The position numbers were made by a program, and so were the translations under genes. A DNA stretch of 64,000 bases from Flavobacterium pallidum. GTDB lineage: Bacteria > Bacteroidota > Bacteroidia > Flavobacteriales > Flavobacteriaceae. Numbering within the stretch: position 1 is the stretch's first letter; every line of letters begins with the position of its first letter. Below the pieces are notes generated by a model. The model saw only the letters and a program-made list of their open reading frames with translations, made no database searches and had not been told where the DNA came from. Of this stretch, positions 8,097 through 17,075 are shown piece after piece. Location of the stretch: positions 930,001 through 994,000 of the forward strand of contig NZ_CP029187.1 in assembly GCF_003097535.1 (NCBI RefSeq), read 5' to 3'.

Positions 8097-9602
8097 TTAT
8101 AATGTATCGATGGCTTTTTGAATCCTTCTGATGGTTTCTTCTTGTCCGATAATTTCAGCGATATCGAACAAATGCGGCCCTTTTAAAGCTCCCACGAGGC
8201 TCAAACGGAACGGCTGCATGATTTTACCCATACCGATCTCATTTTTCGCCATCCAGTCTTTTACAATGTCTTCTATATTTTTGGAATGAAAACCTTCCAT
8301 TTTTTCCAAAACCGAAATCAGTTGTTTCATCAATTCCGGGGTATCTTCTTTCCAGTTTTTGGAAGCTTTTTCATCATAAGAAATTGGTGCTACAAAGAAG
8401 TAATCTGCCAAATCCCAGAATTCCGAAACGAAATGCGCACGTTCCTTTATTAGTGAAACGATTTTAACCAATGTGCCATAATCTACAGAAATGCCTTTTT
8501 CATAAACGATGGGAGCAAAGGCTTTTGCCAAAGTATCGTCATCCTGCCTGATTAAATATTGGTGGTTGAACCATTTGTTCTTCTCCGGATCAAATTTCGC
8601 TCCGGCTTTGTGCACGCGGTTTAAGTCAAAACTTTCCGCAAGTTCTTCCAACGAAAACAATTCCTTGTCCGTGCCATCGTTCCAGCCTAAAAGCGCGAGG
8701 AAATTGATGACTGCTTCAGGGAAAAATCCTTTTTCACGGTAACCTGACGAAAGGCCTTCTTCCGTCTTCCATTCCAGAGGAAACACAGGGAAGCCCATTT
8801 TATCACCGTCACGCTTTGATAATTTTCCGTTGCCGATTGGTTTTAAGATTAATGGCAAATGCGCAAATTCCGGCGCCTCCCAACCAAAAGCACGGTACAA
8901 TAGAACATGTAACGGCATAGATGGAAGCCATTCCTCACCGCGGATGACATGGGATGTTTCCATCAAATGATCGTCAACTATATTGGCAAGATGATACGTT
9001 GGCATGCCATCGCTTTTGAATAAAACCTTATCGTCCAGTAAATTTGTTTCAAACTTGATATCACCACGGATGATGTCATGCAAATGCAGAGTTTCATCAA
9101 CAGGAGTCTTAAAACGGATGACAAAATCTTCACCGGAAGCAATTCGTTTTTCAGTTTCTTCTTTTGAAATCACCAAGGAAGTATCGAGTTTTTCACGATT
9201 ATGGTGGTTGTAAATAAAAGTTTTCCCTTCTGCTTCATGCTGTTTACGGTGCGCATCCAAAACTTCCGCAGTATCAAAAGCATAGTATGCCCAACCTGAA
9301 TTTACAAGCTGGTCTGCGTATTGTTTATAAAGCGGTTTCCTTTCGCTTTGGCGATACGGTCCGAATTTTTCATTCTTCCCAACAGTTTCTGAAGGGGCGA
9401 TACCCAACCATTCCAGCGCTTCCATAATATACGCTTCGGCACCCGGAACAAAACGGTTTTGGTCAGTATCTTCGACACGCAGATAGAAAATGCCGCCATG
9501 CTTTTTGGCGAAAAGATAATTAAAAAGCGCGGTCCTGACACCGCCGATGTGCAGCGGACCTGTTGGGCTTGGTGCAAAACGCACACGAACTTGTTTGGAC
9601 AT
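8097..9602 (-). CDS. gltX: Glutamyl-tRNA synthetase
   Basis: A 501-residue class I synthetase that charges tRNA-Glu. The HIGH-type signature is PSPTGPLHIGG near the N-terminus and the KMSKS-type signature is LSKRDGDKMG near residue 260. The ORF could begin 29 codons earlier, but the -7 promoter element at 9619-9626 lies between the two candidate starts, so the ATG at 9602 is correct. It shares a terminator with the convergent barrel gene. With glnS present in the window, both glutamate and glutamine tRNAs appear to be charged directly; nothing seen here suggests a GatCAB route. Confidence 0.96.
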   Translation of the reverse strand: MSKQVRVRFAPSPTGPLHIGGVRTALFNYLFAKKHGGIFYLRVEDTDQNRFVPGAEAYIMEALEWLGIAPSETVGKNEKFGPYRQSERKPLYKQYADQLVNSGWAYYAFDTAEVLDAHRKQHEAEGKTFIYNHHNREKLDTSLVISKEETEKRIASGEDFVIRFKTPVDETLHLHDIIRGDIKFETNLLDDKVLFKSDGMPTYHLANIVDDHLMETSHVIRGEEWLPSMPLHVLLYRAFGWEAPEFAHLPLILKPIGNGKLSKRDGDKMGFPVFPLEWKTEEGLSSGYREKGFFPEAVINFLALLGWNDGTDKELFSLEELAESFDLNRVHKAGAKFDPEKNKWFNHQYLIRQDDDTLAKAFAPIVYEKGISVDYGTLVKIVSLIKERAHFVSEFWDLADYFFVAPISYDEKASKNWKEDTPELMKQLISVLEKMEGFHSKNIEDIVKDWMAKNEIGMGKIMQPFRLSLVGALKGPHLFDIAEIIGQEETIRRIQKAIDTL

Positions 9603-9618
9603 TTGTTGAAATTTTTGG

Positions 9619-9626
9619 CAAAGATA
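9619..9626 (-). promoter_or_regulatory. Promoter (-7 element) of gltX
   Basis: On the minus strand TATCTTTG, a perfect -7 element 16 bp before the ATG. The region just upstream is an array of GGTwCAG heptamers. Confidence 0.6.
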
Positions 9627-9628
9627 TG

Positions 9629-9686
9629 AAAGGTTCAGGGTACAGGGTACAGGTTCAGGAAAAAGAAACCTGCACCTTGTAACCCG
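9629..9686. repeat. Intergenic heptamer array (GGTwCAG type), inverted arms
   Basis: The left arm reads as GGTTCAG, GGTACAG, GGTACAG, then a GTTCAGG phase shift. The right arm (AACCTGCACCTTGTAACCC) is the approximate reverse complement, so the block can fold into an imperfect hairpin. It lies between the gltX promoter and the DUF4175 gene. Confidence 0.6.
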
Positions 9687-9746
9687 CATCCAATTTTTAA
9701 CATTTCCCTAACCTCATAATTACTACTTTTATCGGTTATAAATAAA

Positions 9747-12700
9747 ATGGCAACCGAATTGGAAACTACATCGCTCATTTACGAGAAGTTAGAGGCTTTT
9801 ATCAAAAAATATTATACGAATGAATTGATCCGTGGTGTGATTTTCTTCACCGGCCTGGGATTGATTTACCTGTTGTTTACGCTGTTTGTAGAATATTTCC
9901 TTTGGCTCAAACCAACTGGAAGGACAATACTTTTCTGGCTTTTTATCGGGGTGGAAGCGTTTCTTTTGCTGCGTTATATTTTGTTCCCGATTTCGAAACT
10001 GTTCAGGATTCAGAAAGGCATTGATTACAACGACGCTTCAAAAATCATAGGGAACCATTTTTCAGAAGTTAATGACAAGCTGACTAATTTTCTGCAATTG
10101 TCAAACGACAACAATAAATCAGAACTGTTGCTGGCTTCGATAGCGCAGAAGGCAGGGACTTTAAAACCTGTTCCTTTTGGCAATGCAGTGAATTTCAGTA
10201 AAAACAGGAAATACCTGCCATTGGCGATTATACCCATTTTATTTTTTGCGTTTTTCTATATTTCGGGCAATAGCAAAATGATTTCACAGAGCCTTGACCG
10301 TGTCGTACATTTCAAGCAGCAATACCTGCCGCCGGCACCATTTGAATTTAAGGTAATGAATAAAAGCCTGCAAACAGAACAAGGCAATGATTTTATCCTC
10401 GAGGTAAAAACTGAGGGTAGGATAGTTCCGGAAAACACGATGATTTTTATCAATGACGAATCGTATTCCATGGAAAACGTTTCGCCGGGCGTATTCCAGT
10501 TCCGATTTGAAAAACCGAAGAAGGATGTGGCGTTCCACGTGGAGGCTAACGACATTTCTTCGCTTGATTATAAGCTTGCCGTGGTAGCCGTCCCTACGAT
10601 CGCAGATTTTCAGATGGTCCTGGATTTCCCTTCATACTTACGTAAGAAATCCGAAATTGTAAAGGGTACAGGAAATGCCATAGTTCCCGAAGGTACGCGC
10701 GTAACGTGGAAAGTTTCGGCATTGGCTACACAAAAAGTGGAGTGGTCTGACACGAGATCAATTGTGGCTTTTACTGCAAATGAAAATAATTTCAGCCTGA
10801 CCAAAGGTATTGTTCAAAATATGGATTATCAGATACTTACGTCTAATGCAAAAGTGAAGCATTATGAAAAGCTGAATTATCAGATCTCGACGGTTAAGGA
10901 TCAGTTCCCGACAATCAGCGCAGCAAATGCACCTGATAGCCTTAAAGTGGCTAAAAACGTCATTATCGGCCAGGTTTCAGATGATTATGGGCTTTCTAAA
11001 TTGCAGATTGTTTATTATCCGAAAAACAACCCTAAGGATAGCCGCAAAGCAAGTCTTAGTGTCAAGCATGATGCCTTCGACCAGTTCATTTTCAGCTTCC
11101 CGGGAAATCTTCCGGTGCAGGAAGGCGTGTCGTATGAGTACTATTTTGAGGTATTTGACAATGATGCCATCCACAATTATAAAAGCACCAAATCATCCGT
11201 ATTTTCAGACAGGATTGCTACCGAGGAAGAAAAGCAGGACGAGATGTTCCAGGAGCAAAACAGCAACATCAATGGCATGGAAAAGTCATTGCAGCGCCAG
11301 GACAAGCAATTGAGCGAACTGGAGAAGTTACAGAAAATGGCTAAGGAAAAGGACAATCTTGACTTTAAAGACCAGCAAAAGGTCAATGATTTCATCAAGA
11401 AACAAAAAGACCAGGATGAAATGATGAAGCGCTTTTCTGAGAAAATGAAAGAGAATCTGGAGAAATTCAAGTCCGATCCAAAGGACGAGCAAAAGAAGGC
11501 CCTTTTGGAGAAAATGGAAAAAGTCGAAAAGGTTTCTGAAGAAACGCAGAAGTTGTTGGATGAACTTAAGGAACTCAACGATAAAATCCAACAGGAAGAC
11601 CTGATGGAGAAAATGGACAAGCTCAAACAAAGTTCCAAAAACCAAACCAAAAACTTACAGCAATTGGTGGAGTTGACCAAGCGTTATTACGTACAGAAAA
11701 AAGCGGAACAACTAGCAGACCGTTTGGAGAAACTTGCCGAAAAGCAAGACGAATTATCAAACAAGGAAGATGAAAATAGTGCCGAAAAGCAAAAGGAAAT
11801 CAATGATGAGTTTGATAAGATACAAGAAGATTTAAAGGATTTGGAAAAGGAAAATAAAGACCTCAAATCTCCAATGGATATCCCAACCGATACGCAAAAG
11901 CAAAAGGATATCGATGAGGATTTGAAGAATGCTTCCGATGAATTGAAGAAAAACAACAAATCCAAAGCCAAGCCGAAGCAAAAAAGCGCTTCGAAGAAAA
12001 TGCGTGAAATGAGTTCCAAAATGAGTGAAGGCATGGAAGGCGGGGAACAGGAGCAGATGGACGAAGATGTAAAGATGCTTCGCCAGATATTGGATAATCT
12101 ATTGGCATTTTCATTTTCAGAAGAGGACCTGATGAAGCAGTTTAAAGACCTGAAAAGAACGTCTCCGTCTTTCAACAAAAACCTGAAAGCGCAGCAGGAT
12201 TTACGGCAGCAATTCCGACATGTTGATGACAGCCTTTTTGCGATGTCACTGCGCAACCCTAAGATTAGTGAAGAGATTACCAAAGAGATAGGCAATGTGC
12301 ATTACAATATGGATCGTTCATTGGAAACATTGGTTGAAGGGATGGTCGCCAAAGGGGTTTCGCATCAGCAGTATGCTGTTACTTCATCAAACAAGCTTGC
12401 GGATATGCTGAGTGACATCCTCAATAGTATGCAAATGTCAATGTCCGGCATGGGTATGGGCAAACCAAAGCCGGGACAAGGTGAGGGAATGCAGTTGCCA
12501 GATATTATTATGAAACAAGGCGAACTTGGTGACAAAATGAAAGAGGGCATGAAGCCGGGAGAAAAACCAGGTGACAAACCAGGTGACAAACCTGGAGATA
12601 AACCGGGTGAAAAGCCAGGAGATAAACCTGGACAGAAACCCGGCGACAAGGGAAAACCTGGGCAAAGCGGCAAACCCGGGCAAAGTGGAAAGGATGGAAA

Positions 12701-13145
12701 AAGTGATTCTGAAGGAGAAGGCGGTGACGGCGAAGGCAACGCCAAAGCGATTATGGACATCTACAAAGAGCAACGGCAACTGCGCGATGCGCTGCAGAAA
12801 GAGCTTGAGAAAAATGGAATGAACGGGGCAGGGCAACAAACGCTGGATAAAATGAAGGATATTGAAAAGCAATTGTTGAATAAGGGTTTTAAGAATGAAG
12901 TGCTGCAAAAGATTCTTAACGTAAAACAGGAGCTTTTGAAATTAGACAAAGCCATCCAGGAACAGGGAGAGGAAAAGAAGCGTCAGTCACAAACCAATAA
13001 AAAGGAATTCAACAACCAGACAAACGCCTTAAATCCTGCGTTGCAACAATATTTAAATAGTGTAGAGATATTAAACAGACAAAGCTTACCTTTGCGCTCC
13101 AATTTTAGCCAGAAGGTTCAGGAATATTTCAGGAAAGATGATTGA
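9747..13145 (+). CDS. Large DUF4175-type membrane/coiled-coil protein
   Basis: An 1132-residue protein. Two transmembrane segments lie near residues 28-53 and 59-82 and a third near 153-172. A beta-rich, probably periplasmic region follows to about residue 490. From about 495 to 770 it is an extremely charged coiled coil rich in K, E, D and Q. Then come a Met-rich segment and a low-complexity tail with repeated GDKPG units (DNA about 12557-12680) before a final helical part. The layout fits proteins annotated as DUF4175 in Flavobacteria; no function is established. It overlaps ybeY by 8 bp, so the two are probably cotranscribed. Confidence 0.8.
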   Translation: MATELETTSLIYEKLEAFIKKYYTNELIRGVIFFTGLGLIYLLFTLFVEYFLWLKPTGRTILFWLFIGVEAFLLLRYILFPISKLFRIQKGIDYNDASKIIGNHFSEVNDKLTNFLQLSNDNNKSELLLASIAQKAGTLKPVPFGNAVNFSKNRKYLPLAIIPILFFAFFYISGNSKMISQSLDRVVHFKQQYLPPAPFEFKVMNKSLQTEQGNDFILEVKTEGRIVPENTMIFINDESYSMENVSPGVFQFRFEKPKKDVAFHVEANDISSLDYKLAVVAVPTIADFQMVLDFPSYLRKKSEIVKGTGNAIVPEGTRVTWKVSALATQKVEWSDTRSIVAFTANENNFSLTKGIVQNMDYQILTSNAKVKHYEKLNYQISTVKDQFPTISAANAPDSLKVAKNVIIGQVSDDYGLSKLQIVYYPKNNPKDSRKASLSVKHDAFDQFIFSFPGNLPVQEGVSYEYYFEVFDNDAIHNYKSTKSSVFSDRIATEEEKQDEMFQEQNSNINGMEKSLQRQDKQLSELEKLQKMAKEKDNLDFKDQQKVNDFIKKQKDQDEMMKRFSEKMKENLEKFKSDPKDEQKKALLEKMEKVEKVSEETQKLLDELKELNDKIQQEDLMEKMDKLKQSSKNQTKNLQQLVELTKRYYVQKKAEQLADRLEKLAEKQDELSNKEDENSAEKQKEINDEFDKIQEDLKDLEKENKDLKSPMDIPTDTQKQKDIDEDLKNASDELKKNNKSKAKPKQKSASKKMREMSSKMSEGMEGGEQEQMDEDVKMLRQILDNLLAFSFSEEDLMKQFKDLKRTSPSFNKNLKAQQDLRQQFRHVDDSLFAMSLRNPKISEEITKEIGNVHYNMDRSLETLVEGMVAKGVSHQQYAVTSSNKLADMLSDILNSMQMSMSGMGMGKPKPGQGEGMQLPDIIMKQGELGDKMKEGMKPGEKPGDKPGDKPGDKPGEKPGDKPGQKPGDKGKPGQSGKPGQSGKDGKSDSEGEGGDGEGNAKAIMDIYKEQRQLRDALQKELEKNGMNGAGQQTLDKMKDIEKQLLNKGFKNEVLQKILNVKQELLKLDKAIQEQGEEKKRQSQTNKKEFNNQTNALNPALQQYLNSVEILNRQSLPLRSNFSQKVQEYFRKDD

Positions 13146-13557
13146 GTTTAATTATGAAACGGCGTTCGAAATCGAAAATGAAGAAGCTTACAAAAACTGG
13201 CTTGTTTCCATAATCGATTCCGAGCAAAAGCGGCAGGGCGACATCAATTATATTTTTTGTGATGACGACTACCTGCACAAAATCAACCTGCAATACCTGC
13301 AGCACGACACCTTAACGGACATCATCAGTTTTGATTATTCTATGGGTAACGAACTCCACGGTGATATATTTATATCCGTTGAAAGGGTGAAGGAAAATGC
13401 CTTGGATTTCAATGTGCCATTTGATGATGAATTGAAAAGAGTGATGTCCCATGGCATACTGCACTTCTGTGGTTACAAAGACAAAACAGAAAAAGACGAA
13501 CTTCTAATGCGTGAGAAAGAAGATGAGAAAATAAGCATGTTCCACGTGGAACGTTAA
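13138..13557 (+). CDS. ybeY: YbeY endoribonuclease (rRNA maturation factor)
   Basis: A 139-residue protein. YbeY is a single-strand endoribonuclease involved in 16S rRNA 3' maturation and ribosome quality control. The family motif is H-x3-H-x5-H binding a metal ion. Here H105 and H109 are present (SHGILHFCGYKD), but the third ligand position is D115, not histidine. This seems usual for Bacteroidota YbeY proteins as I remember them, but needs an alignment. The last six residues (MFHVER) are encoded by a parS site. The start overlaps the preceding gene by 8 bp. Confidence 0.92.
   Translation: MIEFNYETAFEIENEEAYKNWLVSIIDSEQKRQGDINYIFCDDDYLHKINLQYLQHDTLTDIISFDYSMGNELHGDIFISVERVKENALDFNVPFDDELKRVMSHGILHFCGYKDKTEKDELLMREKEDEKISMFHVER
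13538..13553. promoter_or_regulatory. parS-like site 1 (within the end of ybeY)
   Basis: TGTTCCACGTGGAACG is a near-perfect 16-bp palindrome. It differs from the consensus TGTTTCACGTGAAACA only at positions 5, 12 and 16, and TGTTCCAC/GTGGAAC is fully symmetrical. It encodes the last residues of YbeY. Confidence 0.8.
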
Positions 13558-13576
13558 CCTAATCTTTGTTTTCTTA

Positions 13577-13592
13577 TGTTTCACGTGGAACA
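13577..13592. promoter_or_regulatory. parS-like site 2 (before mnmG)
   Basis: TGTTTCACGTGGAACA matches the consensus parS at 15 of 16 positions. It lies in the 50-bp gap between ybeY and mnmG, 39 bp from site 1. Confidence 0.85.
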
Positions 13593-13607
13593 ATATCAGT
13601 AAAACCC

Positions 13608-15479
13608 ATGTTTGAAAATGAATATGATGTAATTGTAGTAGGCGCAGGGCACGCTGGTTCAGAAGCCGCCGCGGCTGCCGCCAACCTGGGTTCAAAGACG
13701 CTTCTGGTAACTATGAGCCTGCAAAATATTGCGCAAATGTCCTGTAATCCCGCTATGGGCGGCATTGCAAAAGGGCAGATTGTACGTGAGATTGATGCGC
13801 TTGGAGGATACTCCGGGATTATTTCAGACAAGACCGCCATCCAGTTCAAGATGCTGAATAAGTCCAAAGGACCCGCCATGTGGTCGCCACGTGTTCAAAG
13901 CGACAGGATGCGCTTTGCGGAAGAATGGCGCCTGATGCTTGAACAAACACCCAATCTTGACTTTTACCAGGAAATGGTGAAAGGATTGCTTATTGAGAAC
14001 GGCAAAGTGAAAGGAATCCGCACGTCACTAGGTGTGGAAATAAGATCCAAAGCCGTGGTGCTGACCAACGGTACGTTCCTGAATGGGTTAATCCATATTG
14101 GTGAAAAGCAATTCGGTGGCGGCAGGGCAGGCGAGAGCGCTGCTTTCGGCATCACCGAAGACTTGGTGAAAGCAGGTTTTGAAGCCGGAAGAATGAAAAC
14201 CGGTACACCGCCACGTGTCGATGGGAGGTCACTCGATTATTCCAAAATGAACGAAGAGAAAGGTGATGAAAGGCCGGACAAATTCTCTTATTCTGATGTT
14301 ACGCAGTCTTTAAAGCACCAGAAATCCTGTCATATGACTTATACTTCTGACCTGGTGCACGACATTCTTCGGGAAGGTTTTGACCGCTCCCCGATGTTTA
14401 ACGGACGCATTAAAAGTATCGGGCCAAGATATTGCCCGTCGATTGAAGATAAGATCAATCGTTTTGCAGATAAGGAAAGGCACCAGCTTTTCGTAGAGCC
14501 TGAAGGCTGGAATACGGTTGAAGTGTATGTGAACGGATTTTCAACATCACTTCCGGAAGATGTGCAATTTAAAGCGTTGCGCAGCGTGGCCGGTTTTGAA
14601 AATGTAAAATTCTTCAGGCCGGGTTATGCCATTGAGTATGATTATTTCCCACCCACACAGCTGAAGCATACACTCGAAACGAAGCTTGTTGAAGGCTTAT
14701 ATTTTGCCGGGCAGATCAACGGCACGACAGGCTATGAAGAAGCCGCTTCGCAAGGACTGATGGCCGGAATCAACGCCCATTTAAAGATCAATGAGAAAGA
14801 GCCATTGATTTTAAAACGTGATGAAGCATATATCGGCGTTTTAATTGATGATCTGATTACAAAAGGCACAGAGGAGCCCTACCGCATGTTTACTTCAAGG
14901 GCGGAATACAGGACCTTATTGCGCCAGGACAATGCCGATTTCAGGCTTACGCCAAAGTCTTTCGAAATAGGCCTGGCTTCTGCCGAAAGAATGAAGCGGA
15001 TGGAATTCAAGCAACGGGAATCAAACAAACTCGTTAATTTTTTCAAGGAGACAAGCGTTTCCGTAGCCGAAGTCAATCCGATATTGGAAGCAAAGGAAAG
15101 CGCACTGGTAAATCAATCTGATAAAATGTTTAAGATTCTTTCGCGTCCGCAGATAAATCTGGAAGATGTAATGAAATTTGAGAAAGTCCAGGAATATCTT
15201 TCCCAAAACGATCTCGACAGGGAAGTTTTGGAACAAGCCGAAATCCAGGTGAAATATTCAGGCTATATTGATAAGGAACGAAACAATGCGGATAAGCTCA
15301 CCAAACTGGAGGATATGAAAATCCCTGAAAATTTTGATTATAATAAAATCAAATCGATGTCTATTGAAGCCAAGCAAAAACTGAGTAAAATTCGCCCCGT
15401 AACCATTTCGCAGGCCTCAAGGATCAGTGGCGTATCACCAAGTGACATTTCTGTGTTGCTGATTTATATGGGAAGATAA
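13608..15479 (+). CDS. mnmG: tRNA uridine-5-carboxymethylaminomethyl modification enzyme MnmG (GidA)
   Basis: A 623-residue FAD protein that, with MnmE, modifies the wobble uridine (U34) of certain tRNAs. The dinucleotide-binding motif GAGHAG is near residue 12, CNPAMGGIAKG follows, and GTPPRVDGRS and the C-terminal helical MnmE-binding domain are present. The listed ORF can be read 14 codons further upstream from a TTG, but that would run through parS site 2; the ATG at 13608 with MFENEYDVIVVG matches the family. mnmG is classically near oriC and parAB in many bacteria. No mnmE, rsmG, parA or parB is seen here, but parS sites flank the gene. Confidence 0.96.
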   Translation: MFENEYDVIVVGAGHAGSEAAAAAANLGSKTLLVTMSLQNIAQMSCNPAMGGIAKGQIVREIDALGGYSGIISDKTAIQFKMLNKSKGPAMWSPRVQSDRMRFAEEWRLMLEQTPNLDFYQEMVKGLLIENGKVKGIRTSLGVEIRSKAVVLTNGTFLNGLIHIGEKQFGGGRAGESAAFGITEDLVKAGFEAGRMKTGTPPRVDGRSLDYSKMNEEKGDERPDKFSYSDVTQSLKHQKSCHMTYTSDLVHDILREGFDRSPMFNGRIKSIGPRYCPSIEDKINRFADKERHQLFVEPEGWNTVEVYVNGFSTSLPEDVQFKALRSVAGFENVKFFRPGYAIEYDYFPPTQLKHTLETKLVEGLYFAGQINGTTGYEEAASQGLMAGINAHLKINEKEPLILKRDEAYIGVLIDDLITKGTEEPYRMFTSRAEYRTLLRQDNADFRLTPKSFEIGLASAERMKRMEFKQRESNKLVNFFKETSVSVAEVNPILEAKESALVNQSDKMFKILSRPQINLEDVMKFEKVQEYLSQNDLDREVLEQAEIQVKYSGYIDKERNNADKLTKLEDMKIPENFDYNKIKSMSIEAKQKLSKIRPVTISQASRISGVSPSDISVLLIYMGR

Positions 15480-15481
15480 AT

Positions 15482-15994
15482 ATGTTTCACGTGGAACGAG
15501 AACCGAAAACACTTATAAATACAGGGCTTAGCCTATTTTTTGCCATATTTTTGATGAGTTCCTGCGCATCAAGATACAAAACCGTTATTAATGATTATGT
15601 CGTGCTTCCTGAAGGTAAAGAGGTCGTCGGTGGGAAAGCGCCGCTCAACGCTTTTATCTTTGAAACGCTGACAAAGCCTTTTGCATTCCAGAACTTTATA
15701 ATGGAAAAATATAGAACGGATGATTTAAGAGCACCTGAATTTTGGGTAACCATTGATGGCTCAAAATATAAAGTGCTGGTTTACGATAATAACGAACTGG
15801 AGAAATATTTTCACGTTTCCGAATTTATCCAGACCAATTTTGACACCAATCCTGATAACAACAACCGCCCGAAATTCATCGCGGTGTCAATGATAAACGA
15901 ATACAATGAAGATTGCCTTCAGGAAAACTCCCTATACTATAACGTGGCAGTCAATTTTCTTAAGACATTAAAACAAGAATATTACAAACGATAA
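15482..15994 (+). CDS. Conserved lipoprotein, start codon inside a parS site
   Basis: A 170-residue protein. The start overlaps parS site 3, so the N-terminus reads MFHVER. A hydrophobic segment and lipobox follow (IFLMSSC, with Cys28 as the acylated residue), so it is probably a membrane-anchored lipoprotein. The rest has no recognised domain; DNNNRPKFIAVSMINEYNEDC and EFWVTIDGSKYKVLVYDN are distinctive. It begins 2 bp after the mnmG stop and overlaps the next gene by one base, so mnmG, this gene and the methyltransferase look like one operon. Function unknown. Confidence 0.75.
   Translation: MFHVEREPKTLINTGLSLFFAIFLMSSCASRYKTVINDYVVLPEGKEVVGGKAPLNAFIFETLTKPFAFQNFIMEKYRTDDLRAPEFWVTIDGSKYKVLVYDNNELEKYFHVSEFIQTNFDTNPDNNNRPKFIAVSMINEYNEDCLQENSLYYNVAVNFLKTLKQEYYKR
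15483..15498. promoter_or_regulatory. parS-like site 3 (start of the lipoprotein gene)
   Basis: TGTTTCACGTGGAACG matches parS at 14 of 16 positions. It overlaps the start codon of the lipoprotein gene, 3 bp after the mnmG stop. Confidence 0.8.
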
Positions 15995-16848
15995 TGGACG
16001 TATCGAACCTTACACATTTCCTCACGGTAAAAGACCATTCGGTTTCAGGCGAGAATTTTGAGCTTTATAAGGATGACGTGCTTGATATGCTGGTCACCTT
16101 TCCCAAACCTGAAGGCGCAGCCCTGGCACGCTATTATGAAAGTGAAGATTATATTTCGCATACGGATTCCAAACGATCGCTCTTTGAAAAAGCCTACCAT
16201 ATCGTGAAGTCAAGAGCGCTCAGAAACAAGGTAAGTTTGATAAACTCCTTTACAAAATCAAAGGGAAAACTTCTGGATATTGGCGCGGGAACCGGGGATT
16301 TCCTGCTTGCCGCTAAAAATGATGGCTGGGATATTACTGGGATTGAACCTAACGCCAAAGCCAAAAACACCGCCGAACAAAAAGGTGTCCGTTTTACCGA
16401 AAACGAACAAGCGATAGCGGATAGTACTTTTGATGTCATCACCATGTGGCATGTACTCGAACATGTACCCGATGTGAAAAAGCAAATTTCGGAATTGCAC
16501 AGATTGATAAAACCCAAAGGCACGGTAGTGATTGCCGTACCGAATTTCAATTCCTACGATGCAAAATATTACGGAAACTTTTGGGCGGCTTACGACGTAC
16601 CAAGACATTTGACACATTTCTCAAAAACGGCCATAAAACTCCTTTTCGAAGCACAGGAATTCCGATTGGAAAAAATCCTGCCGATGAAATATGATGCCTT
16701 TTATGTCAGCCTGCTTTCGGAAAAATATAAAACCGGAAAAATGAATTTTATAAGCGCATTTTTTACCGGATGGCGCTCTAATGTAAAAGCTAAACGAAAT
16801 TTAGAGTTTTCGTCCCATATTTACGTGTTGAAAAGCCTTAAAACTTAA
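15994..16848 (+). CDS. Class I SAM-dependent methyltransferase
   Basis: A 284-residue protein. The SAM-binding motif is LLDIGAGTGDFL at about residues 90-101, followed by IEPNAKAK (motif II acidic residue) and FDVITMWHVLEHVPD (motif IV/post-I). It belongs to the Methyltransf_23/UbiG-like group. The substrate is unknown. It is not RsmG, although its place after mnmG could suggest it; the motifs and length do not fit. It overlaps the lipoprotein gene by one base, and a terminator-like hairpin follows. Confidence 0.88.
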   Translation: MDVSNLTHFLTVKDHSVSGENFELYKDDVLDMLVTFPKPEGAALARYYESEDYISHTDSKRSLFEKAYHIVKSRALRNKVSLINSFTKSKGKLLDIGAGTGDFLLAAKNDGWDITGIEPNAKAKNTAEQKGVRFTENEQAIADSTFDVITMWHVLEHVPDVKKQISELHRLIKPKGTVVIAVPNFNSYDAKYYGNFWAAYDVPRHLTHFSKTAIKLLFEAQEFRLEKILPMKYDAFYVSLLSEKYKTGKMNFISAFFTGWRSNVKAKRNLEFSSHIYVLKSLKT

Positions 16849-16907
16849 AATAAACACGACTGTCGAATAAAATTGCGCTTAAATAGCCAATCACATCAAG
16901 AAAAGTC

Positions 16908-16944
16908 AAAACCCGCTTAAAACGCTTTATTTGAGTCGGGTTTT
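16908..16944 (+). terminator. Terminator-like hairpin after the methyltransferase gene
   Basis: Perfect 8-bp arms AAAACCCG / CGGGTTTT around a 21-bp loop that can pair further. Confidence 0.6.
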
Positions 16945-17042
16945 AATAACGAAAAACAATATTACTTCACATAGTGATAAAGTATTCTTATAGGCTTAAA
17001 ATCACCTGGAAAATCACTTCCATATTAATTATAAAATTTTGC

Positions 17043-17050
17043 TACTTTTG
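17043..17050 (+). promoter_or_regulatory. -7 element of the OmpH-type gene
   Basis: TACTTTTG is an exact TAnnTTTG match 25 bp before the ATG at 17076. The ORF's far-upstream start at 16974 lies before this element and is therefore rejected. Confidence 0.6.
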
Positions 17051-17075
17051 GCAACGAAAAATAACAAGTCAAATA

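Noticed and set aside
10531..10546. A fourth parS-like site inside the DUF4175 gene (GTTCCACGTGGAGG)
   Set aside because: Its right half is broken at three or four of the last positions, and it lies in coding sequence about 3 kb from the others. It may be chance.
11177..12955. Many long antisense frames across the DUF4175 gene
   Set aside because: They are low-complexity shadows of the charged and Gly/Pro-rich coding sequence on the other strand, with no signal peptide or family resemblance.
13566..13607. Upstream TTG start for mnmG
   Set aside because: It would add 14 residues encoded through parS site 2 and does not match the family N-terminus.
15994..16848. RsmG (gidB) after mnmG, as in many origin regions
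   Set aside because: The motifs and length fit a general SAM methyltransferase, not RsmG.
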